A stretch of DNA of 64,000 nucleotides from Alphaproteobacteria bacterium (GTDB lineage: Bacteria; Pseudomonadota; Alphaproteobacteria; Micavibrionales; Micavibrionaceae): the NCBI GenBank assembly GCA_021776075.1, contig JAJFGQ010000018.1:1-64000 (forward strand), written 5' to 3'. Under the pieces are notes generated by a model, which ran no database searches, was not told the origin of the DNA, and worked only from the letters and a program-made list of their open reading frames with translations. Positions 44,158-53,037 of the stretch are shown piece by piece. The position numbers were made by a program, and so were the translations under genes. Within the stretch, counting starts at the first letter, position 1, and each line of letters begins with the position of its first letter.

Positions 44158-45072
44158 ATGATTATGATGCCGGATAAAATTATTTCTAAAATCACGCGCT
44201 CTATTTTTTGCCGTCATTCCGGCGCAGGCCGGAACCCATTCATGAGCCTGCTGCGCTATGGGGGTAAATGGACCCCGTCCTCCGACGGGGTGACGGAAGA
44301 CAGTAGACATGCCAATAAGCGTACCGGCGAGTCTGGAAGTGCGCTGGTTTATATCCTGATCGCGATCGCTTTGCTGGCCTTGCTGACCGTTGTGTTTATG
44401 GAGCCGTCCAGCCAGCAGACGCAAAGCCAGAGCATGTTCAAAACCGTGTCCGAACTACGGTCGCAGATTGAATTTGTACGCTCTGCCGCGCAGGAATGCG
44501 TGATTGTCTTTCCGCGCGGGGATACGACTGTTGATACGAGCGGTCCCGGTACGGACCCCGGTGCGAATGACCGTTATCCGCTTAACCCGGATTCAGCCCA
44601 TCTGGCAACGGCTGCCGGGAACCGGAATGTATCCGGTATACGCTGTCCCGGCAGGATGGCGCAGGACGACTTTCTGGACAATTTAGGGGTCATGCAAAAT
44701 ACAGGCAACAACAATCAGCACCCCCTTGTTTTCGGCGGGTCCAGCGGTAAATTCATGCCGCCGGCACCGGGGTTGTTCAATGACTGGAAGTGGTATAACG
44801 GCACAGACGGTATCTTTTTCTGGATTGATACAGATAACACCGATGCGTTTATTACAACGGCTTTGCAGAAGGTCGATGATGAATTTTCCGAGTGCGAAGC
44901 TGATGTTATTGATGCCAGTGGCGGTCTTGTGGAGTTAACGAGCACGGCGACGGGAGCTGACCCCAAATGTGCGGCGGGAAGTACCTGTTTTCGAGTTTGG
45001 ATTATTGCGCAGGCCTCGAATGTATATCTCGGCGATACGGATGGTGAAGAAGCGGCGGTGCCCTGTCCGTAG
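44158..45072 (+). CDS. Second prepilin-like protein, leader contains a palindromic repeat
   Basis: A 304-residue protein. Its leader of about 60 residues ends RTGESG, followed by SALVYILIAIALLALLTVVF, a prepilin-like helix. As in the previous gene, +5 is not Glu. Residues about 18-46, including CRHSGAGRNP, are encoded by a dispersed palindromic repeat. The ATG at 44158 has AAGGGG five bases upstream, and no alternative in-frame start lies between the repeat and the helix, so the repeat is translated. The mature part has several Cys (RSAAQECV, IRCPG, ECEAD, KCAAGSTC) and Gly/Asp-rich loops, like a pseudopilin or minor pilin. Confidence 0.8.
   Translation: MIMMPDKIISKITRSIFCRHSGAGRNPFMSLLRYGGKWTPSSDGVTEDSRHANKRTGESGSALVYILIAIALLALLTVVFMEPSSQQTQSQSMFKTVSELRSQIEFVRSAAQECVIVFPRGDTTVDTSGPGTDPGANDRYPLNPDSAHLATAAGNRNVSGIRCPGRMAQDDFLDNLGVMQNTGNNNQHPLVFGGSSGKFMPPAPGLFNDWKWYNGTDGIFFWIDTDNTDAFITTALQKVDDEFSECEADVIDASGGLVELTSTATGADPKCAAGSTCFRVWIIAQASNVYLGDTDGEEAAVPCP
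44211..44296. repeat. Dispersed palindromic repeat element inside a coding region
   Basis: It begins CCGTCATTCCGGC and ends GACGGGGTGACGG, imperfect terminal inverted repeats. Internal hairpins are TTCCGGC-GCAG-GCCGGAA and ACCCCGTC-CTCC-GACGGGGT. The sequence type is well known as an intergenic repeat in many proteobacteria and translates as RHSGAGRNP. Here it lies within an open reading frame. Confidence 0.8.
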
Positions 45073-45090
45073 TTTTTTATAGTAGGGTCA

Positions 45091-45268
45091 TTTGCGTTAG
45101 AAGCTTGCAAACCTTCAGTGTTGTCACCCCCGCGGTCCGCAAAGCGGACTTAAACAGCGGGGGTCTATAAAGACAGCCGCTTTGCGACTGACATATGGAT
45201 CCCGTCCGTCTAAGCGAGGCGAAGACGCCTCGCCAACGGGATGACGAGTATGGGATTCTTAACGCAAA
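45091..45268. repeat. Composite palindromic element with terminal inverted repeats
   Basis: The ends, TTTGCGTTAGAAG at 45091 and TTCTTAACGCAAA at 45256-45268, are imperfect inverted repeats. Inside are two nested hairpins: CCCCCGC (45127-45133) with GCGGGGG (45157-45163), and ATCCCGT (45199) with ACGGGAT (45236-45242) enclosing GCGAGGCG-AAGA-CGCCTCGC. It ends in GGGATGACG, related to the element at 44211. It fills the gap between the second prepilin-like gene and the amidase; no coding potential. Confidence 0.7.
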
Positions 45269-45273
45269 CGGCC

Positions 45274-46011
45274 TTATAACCCGCGCTTCATCCGCAACAG
45301 GTAATGCAACCGCGCGGCCATCTCCTGATTGGGGTTTCCAACAGATTCCGGGTTTTTAAAATCCTCCGGGCAAAAATGGCGCTGAAAGGCCGTAACAAGA
45401 TCAGTCAAAGAGTTATCCGGGCCATAGCCATATTCTTCCAGAGCATCCTTCAACTGCTTTTCGTCCGCAACATAAGACGAAGCCTTTTCAAAATCTTCTT
45501 TCAACGGCACAGGCCACGCGCCAATGTCGTTATCGGCCAGCATTTGCCAGTCAAACAGCTCCCCCGGATCGACTTTACGCGCCGGCGCCACATCAGAATG
45601 GGCAATCACATGATGCGGCTGAATATCGTGACGGCTTAAAATGCCCTTGCACAAAACAAGCAAGGCCTCCATCTGTTCTGACGGGAAAGGCCGATAGCCG
45701 TATTTGCGGCCCGGGTTAACCAGTTCAATACCGATGGAAGAAGAATTCACATCATCAATGCCATCCCAGTGGGAGACACCAGCATGCCAGGCCCGTCTAC
45801 CCTCCGCCACATAACGCGTTACCGTACCGTCCTCATCCACCATGTAATGGGCGCTGACACGACCGCCACCGGGATGCGCCTTGCGGCCCATAAAATAGGC
45901 ATCGGCTACGTCCGGGCCTTGCGTTTCGGTATAGTGCAATACCAAAAAGACAGGCTTGGCTCCATCACGGCGTTCATCATGATGAGTTGAAGGCTTTTCA
46001 ATGATTTTCAT
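45274..46011 (-). CDS. N-acetylmuramoyl-L-alanine amidase (AmpD/AmiD type)
   Basis: A zinc amidase of 245 residues cleaving the MurNAc to peptide bond. Candidate zinc ligands are in LVLHYTET near residue 26, AWHAGVSHW near residue 75 and the later HSDVAPARKVDPG. A C-terminal helical part (about 180-245) resembles a peptidoglycan-binding domain. No signal peptide is seen, so it may recycle muropeptides in the cytoplasm, although some close relatives are exported. It is convergent with the pilus-like operon. Confidence 0.9.
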   Translation of the reverse strand: MKIIEKPSTHHDERRDGAKPVFLVLHYTETQGPDVADAYFMGRKAHPGGGRVSAHYMVDEDGTVTRYVAEGRRAWHAGVSHWDGIDDVNSSSIGIELVNPGRKYGYRPFPSEQMEALLVLCKGILSRHDIQPHHVIAHSDVAPARKVDPGELFDWQMLADNDIGAWPVPLKEDFEKASSYVADEKQLKDALEEYGYGPDNSLTDLVTAFQRHFCPEDFKNPESVGNPNQEMAARLHYLLRMKRGL

Positions 46012-46114
46012 ACCGGCATGTTAGTATGCTTTTCCGTATCCGTAAATACGACGCTTAACCTTTTTTATCTTTTCAACGAATGTTAAAGTAGGTTGCTGTA
46101 AACAGGAGTGTTTC

Positions 46115-46777
46115 ATGAAAAAAATTCTTAAAGCCTTTCTACCCCTGTTGGTTATTGCCGGATCAGTTGGTGGGTTTATCAAATCTTTTCCTCCGGCAAA
46201 TGCGGAGAATAACGATATGAATGTCAGCACAACGATACCGGAAAACTACCCCGTGGCCACCTTCGCAGGGGGCTGTTTCTGGTGTTTGGAAAGTGTTCTC
46301 ATCCCCCTTGATGGCATTGTTCATACCCGCGTCGGGTATGAAGGCGGCTCCGTAGAAACCCCTACCTACGAACAAGTGAGCACCGGCAGAACCGGCCATG
46401 CGGAAACTGTTGAAATTTATTTCGATCCTGAAAAAACGAGCTATAGCGCCCTGACGGAATTTTTCTTGACAGAAGGGCACGACCCTACGGAACTGAACCG
46501 GCAATGGGTTGATACGGGACCGCAATACCGGTCCGTCATTTTCTATCATGACGAAGAACAAAAACAACAGGCCGAAGACGTTATAGCCCGTCTGACACAG
46601 GATAAATTTTATGACCGGCCTATTGTCACAGATATTGTTCCGGCGCAAATATTCTGGCCTGCGGAAGAGTATCATCAGCAATATTACAAAAAATATGAGG
46701 CGGATAACAAAAAACCGCACCAACGCCTTCTCCTGAAACAACAAAAGAAAAAGAAACAGAAACAGCGTAACAAATGA
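46115..46777 (+). CDS. msrA: Exported peptide methionine sulfoxide reductase A
   Basis: Reduces methionine-S-sulfoxide. A signal peptide (MKKILKAFLPLLVIAG, cleavage near PANA-EN) is followed by the catalytic motif FAGGCFWCLESV and segments GYEGG, TGHAETVEI, HDPTELNRQ and PQYRSVIFY. The C-terminus is a long basic KKKKQKQR tail, unusual for the family. Periplasmic location is inferred from the signal peptide. It overlaps the YggU-like gene by four bases; msrB is about 8 kb away and also exported. Confidence 0.93.
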   Translation: MKKILKAFLPLLVIAGSVGGFIKSFPPANAENNDMNVSTTIPENYPVATFAGGCFWCLESVLIPLDGIVHTRVGYEGGSVETPTYEQVSTGRTGHAETVEIYFDPEKTSYSALTEFFLTEGHDPTELNRQWVDTGPQYRSVIFYHDEEQKQQAEDVIARLTQDKFYDRPIVTDIVPAQIFWPAEEYHQQYYKKYEADNKKPHQRLLLKQQKKKKQKQRNK

Positions 46778-47031
46778 GCGATTTACAAATCAATTTGCGC
46801 CTGACTCCTAAAGCCTCTCAAAACGCCATACAGGGCTGGATCGAAGATGAAAACGGCCAACGTGTTTTAAAGGTCAGCGTCACAGCCGTCCCGGAAAAGG
46901 GAAAAGCCAATAAAGCGCTCATCAAATTACTGGCCAAAGAATGGCATGTCTCCAAAAGCAGCATCGAAATTATAAGAGGTGAAACAGACAAGAATAAGGT
47001 ATTGAAACTAAAGGAACCACCTGTGTTTTAG
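46774..47031 (+). CDS. DUF167/YggU family protein
   Basis: An 85-residue protein of the widespread YggU family (RLTPKASQNAI, VPEKGKANKALIKLLAKEW, IIRGETDKNKVLKL), function unknown. It is translationally coupled to msrA (ATGA overlap). The stop codon lies inside an AT-rich inverted repeat. Confidence 0.92.
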   Translation: MSDLQINLRLTPKASQNAIQGWIEDENGQRVLKVSVTAVPEKGKANKALIKLLAKEWHVSKSSIEIIRGETDKNKVLKLKEPPVF

Positions 47032-47049
47032 AAAAAAAATTTTCTAAAA
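47026..47049. repeat. AT-rich perfect inverted repeat over the yggU stop codon
   Basis: TTTTAGAAAA-AAAA-TTTTCTAAAA is a ten-base perfect stem with a four-base loop. It includes the TAG stop. It lacks GC pairs and so is a poor intrinsic terminator on its own, though the stem is long. Confidence 0.6.
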
Positions 47050-47122
47050 AAATAGGTTTTAGCTTTGAATATTACCCCTTCTTTTACCTTTTTCTGTCAA
47101 AATTTGTAGAGAATAAAAAAAT

Positions 47123-47752
47123 ATGGCGGATACAGATCGGAATAAGGGTTCTTTTTCTATGGGGAAAAGCGTTGAGTTATTGGGTTTGGCAGCGTTTAAC
47201 GTCTTTCTGGCGTTGATTTTGTCAATTATGTTTCTGTCGCAGGCGGATTCAAACGCCATTACAGAATTAACGGATGCCCATGTTGAAACATTCATTCAGG
47301 AGGTGTCCGATATTTCCAGCGGGCAGCGGGAGGATATGGATGCTTATGGCGTTACCAGCTACTTCATGGAGCATCTGGCAGAGGACAGCTCGTTTAAAAC
47401 AACACTGGAATATGATATCCCGGACATACCCTCTGGTGAAAGGGTTATGGAGATGGACAAGCTGAACTTCATCAGTCACGTTCTGCAAGGGTTACAATCC
47501 ATGACCCGCCATGAAACGCTGGTCAGAATTGAAAACATAACGATTGATGAAGAAGGAAAAAATGCCTTCGTACTGACAACAAATTATGAACGCGGCGTTA
47601 TGCCGGTCAGCAATGGAAACGGTGATGTCAGCATGATTCCGGTTGTAGGAACATCCTATTGCGAGCAAAAAATCATTCTGGCCGAAAAGCAAAATATTCA
47701 AATGGCACAGGCTAATTGTAATACAAGCATTAGCTTTACGGACATCTACTAA
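47123..47752 (+). CDS. Unknown membrane-anchored protein, paralogue of the next gene
   Basis: A 209-residue protein with one N-terminal membrane span (about 18-40, LLGLAAFNVFLALILSIMF) and a periplasmic domain. Its periplasmic part aligns with the following gene: EVSDISSGQREDM, YDIPDIPSGERVMEM, GVMP, VVGTSYCEQKI and IQMAQANCNTSISF. Two Cys are conserved between them, C-x-QK and the one before NTSISF. I recognise no family. Confidence 0.8.
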   Translation: MADTDRNKGSFSMGKSVELLGLAAFNVFLALILSIMFLSQADSNAITELTDAHVETFIQEVSDISSGQREDMDAYGVTSYFMEHLAEDSSFKTTLEYDIPDIPSGERVMEMDKLNFISHVLQGLQSMTRHETLVRIENITIDEEGKNAFVLTTNYERGVMPVSNGNGDVSMIPVVGTSYCEQKIILAEKQNIQMAQANCNTSISFTDIY

Positions 47753-47780
47753 AAGCACAAATAGAAAACGGGGTAGGATA

Positions 47781-48395
47781 ATGAAATTTTTAAATATAGC
47801 CATAATATCATGCTGTTGTTTTGTGCTGACAGCCTTCTCCCCCATCACCGCTCACGCACAAGCAAGTGGAAATAACATATTTTCTGCATCCCTGACCCGG
47901 GAAAACATCATGGCATTCCTTGAAGATGTAAAAGATGTCTCCATCGGCAAAAGACCGGAAATGACCCATGATGAACTCATGGACTATTTTAACAGCCATT
48001 TGGCCAATAAAAGCCTCTACAAAAGCATGACACGATTTGAAATTCCGGGATTTCCGGCGAAAGACATTGAAATGAAACTCGGCAAAGAAGAATATATCGA
48101 CAAGATTATCAACGGTCGGGAAACTCTGGAAGAATTTAACGCCAGCCTTGAGGTTAAAGCGCTCGAGATTACCCACGGCGGTAAGCTTGCCACAATTAAA
48201 ACAATCAGTACGGAAACAGGGCGGATGCCTTGGGCTGACCAATCCGGCCAGACAAAGTATATCCCCGTAGAAGGGCACTCTGAATGTGATCAAAAATTAA
48301 TTGTCTCACTGACAGGAACGATCCAGATGGCCGGCGCTGACTGCTTAACGACGATCAGTTTTGCGCCCTTTGGTGACAAACCTCTGGGAGAATAG
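47781..48395 (+). CDS. Unknown exported protein, paralogue of the previous gene
   Basis: A 204-residue protein with a signal peptide (about 1-27, ending AHAQA). It aligns over its length with the previous protein (DVKDVSIGKRPEM, FEIPGFPAKDIEM, GRMP, VEGHSECDQKL, IQMAGADCLTTISF), with the same Cys pair. Predicted soluble and periplasmic, while its neighbour is membrane-anchored, so they could form a pair. The two genes are 28 bases apart. Confidence 0.82.
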   Translation: MKFLNIAIISCCCFVLTAFSPITAHAQASGNNIFSASLTRENIMAFLEDVKDVSIGKRPEMTHDELMDYFNSHLANKSLYKSMTRFEIPGFPAKDIEMKLGKEEYIDKIINGRETLEEFNASLEVKALEITHGGKLATIKTISTETGRMPWADQSGQTKYIPVEGHSECDQKLIVSLTGTIQMAGADCLTTISFAPFGDKPLGE

Positions 48396-48407
48396 AAGAA
48401 CTGTTAA

Positions 48408-48863
48408 TTAATAGGACATCTGCGACAAAACCAGAGCAGTGGGCGCATCGAAATAATCACTCAAAAAAAACATGGCAAAATGAACAACGGCAAATAAGTA
48501 ATACCCGGCCAATTGATAAGCCGAGTCAATAGCCACAGCCTGAAAAGAATACCCCGTATAGAGAGATCCCATTAAAGTTGGTGGCATGGAAAAGGCCACC
48601 CACAGAAGGCATGCCAGACTAATCATTCCACCAAAAGAAGAGACATCCAGTATCCCGATCAAAAATGAGAAGAAACACGCAGACAACAACCAAAGCAGCA
48701 AAGAGATAAGAACAGGCCATTTCGTAAAGGGTTGGTCCACACCATCCTTGCCACGAGCTTCTCTCCAACGTGTCCCCATGACTTTGGGGTGATACCAAAG
48801 GACACCTAAAGCAAAGGCCAATACGGCAGATATAACGGTCTGCAAGTACGGAAATTCAAGCAT
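48408..48863 (-). CDS. DUF1761 membrane protein
   Basis: A 151-residue protein with four hydrophobic spans. It has the DUF1761 features: ALGVLWYHPKVMGTRWRE near the start, LLWVAFSMPPTLMGSLYTG in the middle and a final IDSAYQLAGYYLFAVV. Function unknown. Its start is 21 bases after sdhB ends, so it may be the last gene of that transcript. Confidence 0.82.
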   Translation of the reverse strand: MLEFPYLQTVISAVLAFALGVLWYHPKVMGTRWREARGKDGVDQPFTKWPVLISLLLWLLSACFFSFLIGILDVSSFGGMISLACLLWVAFSMPPTLMGSLYTGYSFQAVAIDSAYQLAGYYLFAVVHFAMFFLSDYFDAPTALVLSQMSY

Positions 48864-48884
48864 TATTTTTTTCCTTCGTTGTAG

Positions 48885-49676
48885 TTAAGCCCGCGAGGCC
48901 AGAAGTTTTTTAATCTCGGCAATGGAACGCGCAGGGTTAAGTCCCTTGGGACAGGTTTTTGTACAATTCATAATGGTATGGCAACGATATAAACGGAACG
49001 AATCATCAAGCTGATCCAGCCTCTCTCCTTTTGCTTCATCCCGGGAATCAGTAAGCCACCGCCATGCCTGCATCAAAATAGCAGGCCCCAAAAAGCGATC
49101 GCTGTTCCACCAATAGCTGGGACACGCCGTAGAACAACAGGCACATAAAATACACATAGCCGGGCCATGCCCGTCATCCCCATTCAACTTGTTGGCATCT
49201 TCTGAACTCTGTAATCTTTCGCGGTCCGGCGGTGCTGATGAGGTTTTCATCCACGGCTCAATCGACTCATACTGAGCGTAAAGATCCTTCATATCCGGCA
49301 CCAGGTCTTTGACCACTTTCATATGGGGAAGCGGCGTCACTTTCACATCACCCTTTACTTCATCAATTGATTTGGTGCAGGCCAGCGTATTGGTTCCGTC
49401 AATATTCATGGCGCAGGAACCGCATATCCCTTCCCGGCAAGACCGGCGCAATGTCAGTGTGCTATCAATATCGTTTTTGATATGGAGAAGGGCGTCCAGC
49501 ACCATCGGTCCACATTTATCGAGGTCAATCTCATATGAATCCAGACGCGGTGTTTCGCCACCCTCCGGGTCCCAGCGGTAAACCTTAAAAGTTTTTTTCC
49601 GCTTAACGTCGTCTTCGGCCGTAAATTTTGTGCCTTCTACGATTTTAGAATTTTTAGGGAGGGTGAATTGAGCCAT
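48885..49676 (-). CDS. sdhB: Succinate dehydrogenase iron-sulfur subunit
   Basis: Carries the [2Fe-2S], [4Fe-4S] and [3Fe-4S] clusters of complex II. Ligand groups are [33 protein letters not shown] and [17 protein letters not shown]. Length (263) is normal. It is separated from sdhA by a gene for a secreted protein and about 670 bases. Confidence 0.96.
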   Translation of the reverse strand: MAQFTLPKNSKIVEGTKFTAEDDVKRKKTFKVYRWDPEGGETPRLDSYEIDLDKCGPMVLDALLHIKNDIDSTLTLRRSCREGICGSCAMNIDGTNTLACTKSIDEVKGDVKVTPLPHMKVVKDLVPDMKDLYAQYESIEPWMKTSSAPPDRERLQSSEDANKLNGDDGHGPAMCILCACCSTACPSYWWNSDRFLGPAILMQAWRWLTDSRDEAKGERLDQLDDSFRLYRCHTIMNCTKTCPKGLNPARSIAEIKKLLASRA

Positions 49677-49752
49677 TAATTTCTATCCTAAACAAATGCG
49701 ACCAATACAGGATATACGTATCTTCTACCCTTGTGAAGGGGTTTTGGCCTCC

Positions 49753-50133
49753 CTATTCAAGAATTAAAAAACTGTCTGCGGGTGTTGTGACATAAGCATC
49801 AGGCTCTTTCCATTTTCGTTCGATAAATTGCATTTCTTCCTGAATTTCCTCCATACGGGCCGGGGAAAGGCGTTTACGTCCAATTGTCCTTTTGTACATT
49901 GGGCAGGGATACGCCTCATCATAAATAGCAACGTAATGGGCTGTGTCTTCCGTGTATTCATTCAGGATATCCTGCTCTGAGTGTGTCAGGGGTCTTCCCG
50001 TTTGCTCTTTCGTCAGAATGGAGATGACCCTTTCAGGTGCAGAAAAAGGTGGCTGTGAACAAGCTCTGGCCGTTCCGGGGGATAACAAAAACACCCCAAG
50101 CACGCATAAAAATATAATGATTCTGAATCTCAT
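49753..50133 (-). CDS. Unknown secreted protein inside the sdh locus
   Basis: A 126-residue protein with a signal peptide (MRFRIIIFLCVLGVFLLSPG, cleavage near TARA-CS) and two Cys in the mature part (Cys25, and one in AYPCPMY). The mature part is charged and helical. I recognise no family. It lies between sdhA (212 bases upstream) and sdhB (76 bases downstream) on the same strand. A link to succinate dehydrogenase is not otherwise supported. Confidence 0.68.
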   Translation of the reverse strand: MRFRIIIFLCVLGVFLLSPGTARACSQPPFSAPERVISILTKEQTGRPLTHSEQDILNEYTEDTAHYVAIYDEAYPCPMYKRTIGRKRLSPARMEEIQEEMQFIERKWKEPDAYVTTPADSFLILE

Positions 50134-50345
50134 GAATTATATTAGCATGCGAATATAATGATTATTTAACGGTGTCCGGAAAGCTCTATCTTTAAATGGA
50201 ATATATTCCTAATTTGTGATATAGTGAGGCTATCAACAGGAGAAAGGCGCCTTTGTTACAAAATTTCCGTAATGTGTATCAGAGGAAAAAACCACGAACA
50301 AACTGAAGGTCGCTTGTTAATTAAATGAAAACAGTCGCTTAGTGG

Positions 50346-52136
50346 TTAATAAACACGCGCTTTGGGTGGAACATCTTCTACCTCATCTGTTAGGCTTGTC
50401 AGGATCACAGGCCGGTATTCAATCCGTGTCTTGCCTGTTGGGTCACACCAGATCACCGTATGTTTGAGCCAGTCTTTATCATCCCGGTCGGGATAATCTT
50501 CACGGGCATGAGCGCCACGAGATTCTTTACGGTTGGCGGCTGCGTGCATCGCCACAACAGCTTGCGACAGAAGGTTATCAAGCTCCAGCGTTTCCACGAG
50601 ATCAGTATTAAAAATCATGGAGCTATCGTTAATGGATAAATCAGCCTTATCCTGAAAACAGGCGTCAATTTTGTCCACGCCTTCGTCCAAAATCTCTCCG
50701 GTACGAAAGACCGGCGCATGGGTTTGCATGGTTTTTTGCATTTTCATGCGTAATGAAGCTGTTGGCGTAGAGCCCGTGGCGTAACGGAAAGAATCCAGAC
50801 GTTCCAGCGCCCGGTTGCCGTTATCGGCTCCCATGGGTTTATGTTTTGCGCCCGGTTTTAGAAGCTCCGCGCAACGGTTCGCCGCAGCCCGGCCAAACAC
50901 CACGAGATCAAGCAGGGAATTCGACCCCAGCCTGTTTGCCCCGTGAACGGAAACGCAAGCGGCCTCGCCAATCGCCATCAGGCCCGGCACAACATTGTTC
51001 GGGTCTTTCTTTGTCGGGTTAACGACTTCGGTTTTAAAATTGGTTGGAATGCCGCCCATATTGTAATGCGCCGTCGGCAAAACCGGAATTGGTTCCTTCG
51101 TGACATCCACGCCGGAGAAAATTTGGGCTGTTTCGGCAATACCCGGTAGGCGTTCATGAATAATCGCCGGATCAAGATGCTCTAGATGCAAATAAATATG
51201 GTCGTTTTCTTCGCCGACACCCCGTCCTTCACGGATTTCAACCGTCATGGCACGGCTGACAACGTCACGGCTGGCCAGATCCTTGGCGCTCGGCGCATGA
51301 CGCTCCATAAAGCGTTCGCCCTCGGAATTGGTCAGATAGCCGCCTTCACCGCGCACGCCTTCGGTAATCAGGCAACCGGCGCCGTAAATCCCGGTGGGAT
51401 GAAACTGGATAAACTCCATATCCTGCAACGGTAACCCGGCTCGCAAGACCATGCCATTGCCGTCACCCGTGCAGGTATGAGCAGACGTGCAGGAGAAATA
51501 GGTCCGGCCATAGCCGCCCGTTGCCAAAATCGTCTGATGCGCCCGGAAACGATGAATTGTACCATCATCGAGATTCCAGGCCATAACACCCAGACATTCG
51601 CCGTCATCGCCCATAATCAAATCGAGAGCAAAATACTCGATAAAGAATTCGGCCTTGTTCTTAAGAGCTTGCTGATAAAGCGTATGAAGCATCGCATGCC
51701 CCGTACGATCAGCGGCGGCACAGGTGCGCTGCGCAGTGCCTTCGCCATAATGCGTTGTCATGCCGCCAAAAGCGCGCTGATAAATTTTACCGTCTTCGGT
51801 GCGGGAAAAAGGCACGCCGTAATGCTCCAGCTCAATCACCGCCGGAATGGCTTCCTTGCACATATATTCGATAGCATCCTGATCGCCAAGCCAGTCAGAG
51901 CCCTTGATTGTGTCATAAAAATGGAAGCGCCAGTCATCTTCGCCCATATTGCCGAGTGCGGCACTGATACCGCCCTGTGCCGCGACCGTGTGGGAGCGCG
52001 TGGGAAAGACCTTTGAGATCAAGGCCGTGCGCAGCCCCTTTTCCGCACAACCAAACCCGGCACGCAGACCAGCGCCGCCTGCACCAACAACGATAACGTC
52101 ATATTCGTGATCTATAATTTCATAGGAGTGAGTCAT
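50346..52136 (-). CDS. sdhA: Succinate dehydrogenase flavoprotein subunit
   Basis: The catalytic subunit oxidising succinate to fumarate. It has [17 protein letters not shown] for FAD binding, the covalent-FAD His in [30 protein letters not shown] near the active site and [18 protein letters not shown]. Length (596) is normal. It starts 13 bases after the GxxExxY gene. Confidence 0.96.
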   Translation of the reverse strand: MTHSYEIIDHEYDVIVVGAGGAGLRAGFGCAEKGLRTALISKVFPTRSHTVAAQGGISAALGNMGEDDWRFHFYDTIKGSDWLGDQDAIEYMCKEAIPAVIELEHYGVPFSRTEDGKIYQRAFGGMTTHYGEGTAQRTCAAADRTGHAMLHTLYQQALKNKAEFFIEYFALDLIMGDDGECLGVMAWNLDDGTIHRFRAHQTILATGGYGRTYFSCTSAHTCTGDGNGMVLRAGLPLQDMEFIQFHPTGIYGAGCLITEGVRGEGGYLTNSEGERFMERHAPSAKDLASRDVVSRAMTVEIREGRGVGEENDHIYLHLEHLDPAIIHERLPGIAETAQIFSGVDVTKEPIPVLPTAHYNMGGIPTNFKTEVVNPTKKDPNNVVPGLMAIGEAACVSVHGANRLGSNSLLDLVVFGRAAANRCAELLKPGAKHKPMGADNGNRALERLDSFRYATGSTPTASLRMKMQKTMQTHAPVFRTGEILDEGVDKIDACFQDKADLSINDSSMIFNTDLVETLELDNLLSQAVVAMHAAANRKESRGAHAREDYPDRDDKDWLKHTVIWCDPTGKTRIEYRPVILTSLTDEVEDVPPKARVY

Positions 52137-52149
52137 AAAGTTTTTCCCG

Positions 52150-52635
52150 TCAATTTAATAAGCTATTGGCTGCATCTTTGTTCGTTGCAGCTTGATCCGG
52201 TCGTGTCGTTGCCCGCATGATAAGATGTTTGGGGTCTTCCGCATGGAAATTCAGAAGCAAAGCCTCTGTTTTACCGGATAAACGCAGGGCAGACCCCAGT
52301 TTCATCTTATGAGAGGGAGTTTTAGGCTCCGCCTCTACAAAAACGGCAATCTCGCCTTCAACCAGAAAATCTATGTAGATGGCCGGGTCGATAATTTTGT
52401 TACGAAACTGGATAGAGACAGGAACATTACTCGACACGGTTACGCCTCTGTTCTTGAGTTCTTCATGAAAACATTGTTTGTAAATATCCAGATCAAGACC
52501 GGCCCCCAGCGTCCGGTAAACATAAAAAGCCGCCTTGGCAATCGTGCGGCCCTCATTTTCTGCCGCAGGGTTCAGATTTTCTGATCCCTTGTCGTTTTCA
52601 TACTCAATAATCTTTAAATTTCCGAGTTTTGACAT
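52150..52635 (-). CDS. GxxExxY-family protein inserted in the sdh operon
   Basis: A 161-residue protein of the GxxExxY family, whose function is unknown; the fold is related to PD-(D/E)xK nucleases. The motif region reads [20 protein letters not shown], so the defining Glu is replaced by Asp. [19 protein letters not shown] corresponds to the family ELKA strand, but the Lys is lost. [15 protein letters not shown] matches the typical end. The protein is probably inactive as a nuclease if the family is one. It lies three bases after sdhD and 13 before sdhA. Confidence 0.82.
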   Translation of the reverse strand: MSKLGNLKIIEYENDKGSENLNPAAENEGRTIAKAAFYVYRTLGAGLDLDIYKQCFHEELKNRGVTVSSNVPVSIQFRNKIIDPAIYIDFLVEGEIAVFVEAEPKTPSHKMKLGSALRLSGKTEALLLNFHAEDPKHLIMRATTRPDQAATNKDAANSLLN

Positions 52636-52638
52636 GGG

Positions 52639-53037
52639 CTACACTCCAAATGAAATTTTCAAAACCGAAAAAATACAAGTCACAGTCAGCGCAAAGAAGA
52701 AGAGCTTGATCCCGATCAGCTTGGTTATTTTCATCCATTCGACGTGGAAATAATCCTCGACAATAACCTGACAGCCCAAAGCCGCATGGTAGAATACGGA
52801 TAGAATAGATAAGATCATAAGAATGCTGTTTACAGGCTGCTCCAGCCAGATGACAAATTCCTGATGGGTCCAGGCCGGAATATGCACCACAGACCAGACC
52901 AGCCATAACATCAAGGGGATGTTGGTAATCGCCGTGATACGTTGATGCCACCAATGTGTCACGCCGTTATGTGCCGCGCCCAGACCTTTTACCTTTCCTA
53001 GCGGCGACTGAATGCTCTCTGTTCCTTTCTCGGACAT
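52639..53037 (-). CDS. sdhD: Succinate dehydrogenase membrane anchor subunit D
   Basis: A 132-residue membrane protein with three spans. GVTHWWHQRITAITNIPLML and the heme-ligand region FYHAALGCQVIVEDY are typical of SdhD. It overlaps sdhC by one base (TAATG). Confidence 0.92.
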   Translation of the reverse strand: MSEKGTESIQSPLGKVKGLGAAHNGVTHWWHQRITAITNIPLMLWLVWSVVHIPAWTHQEFVIWLEQPVNSILMILSILSVFYHAALGCQVIVEDYFHVEWMKITKLIGIKLFFFALTVTCIFSVLKISFGV

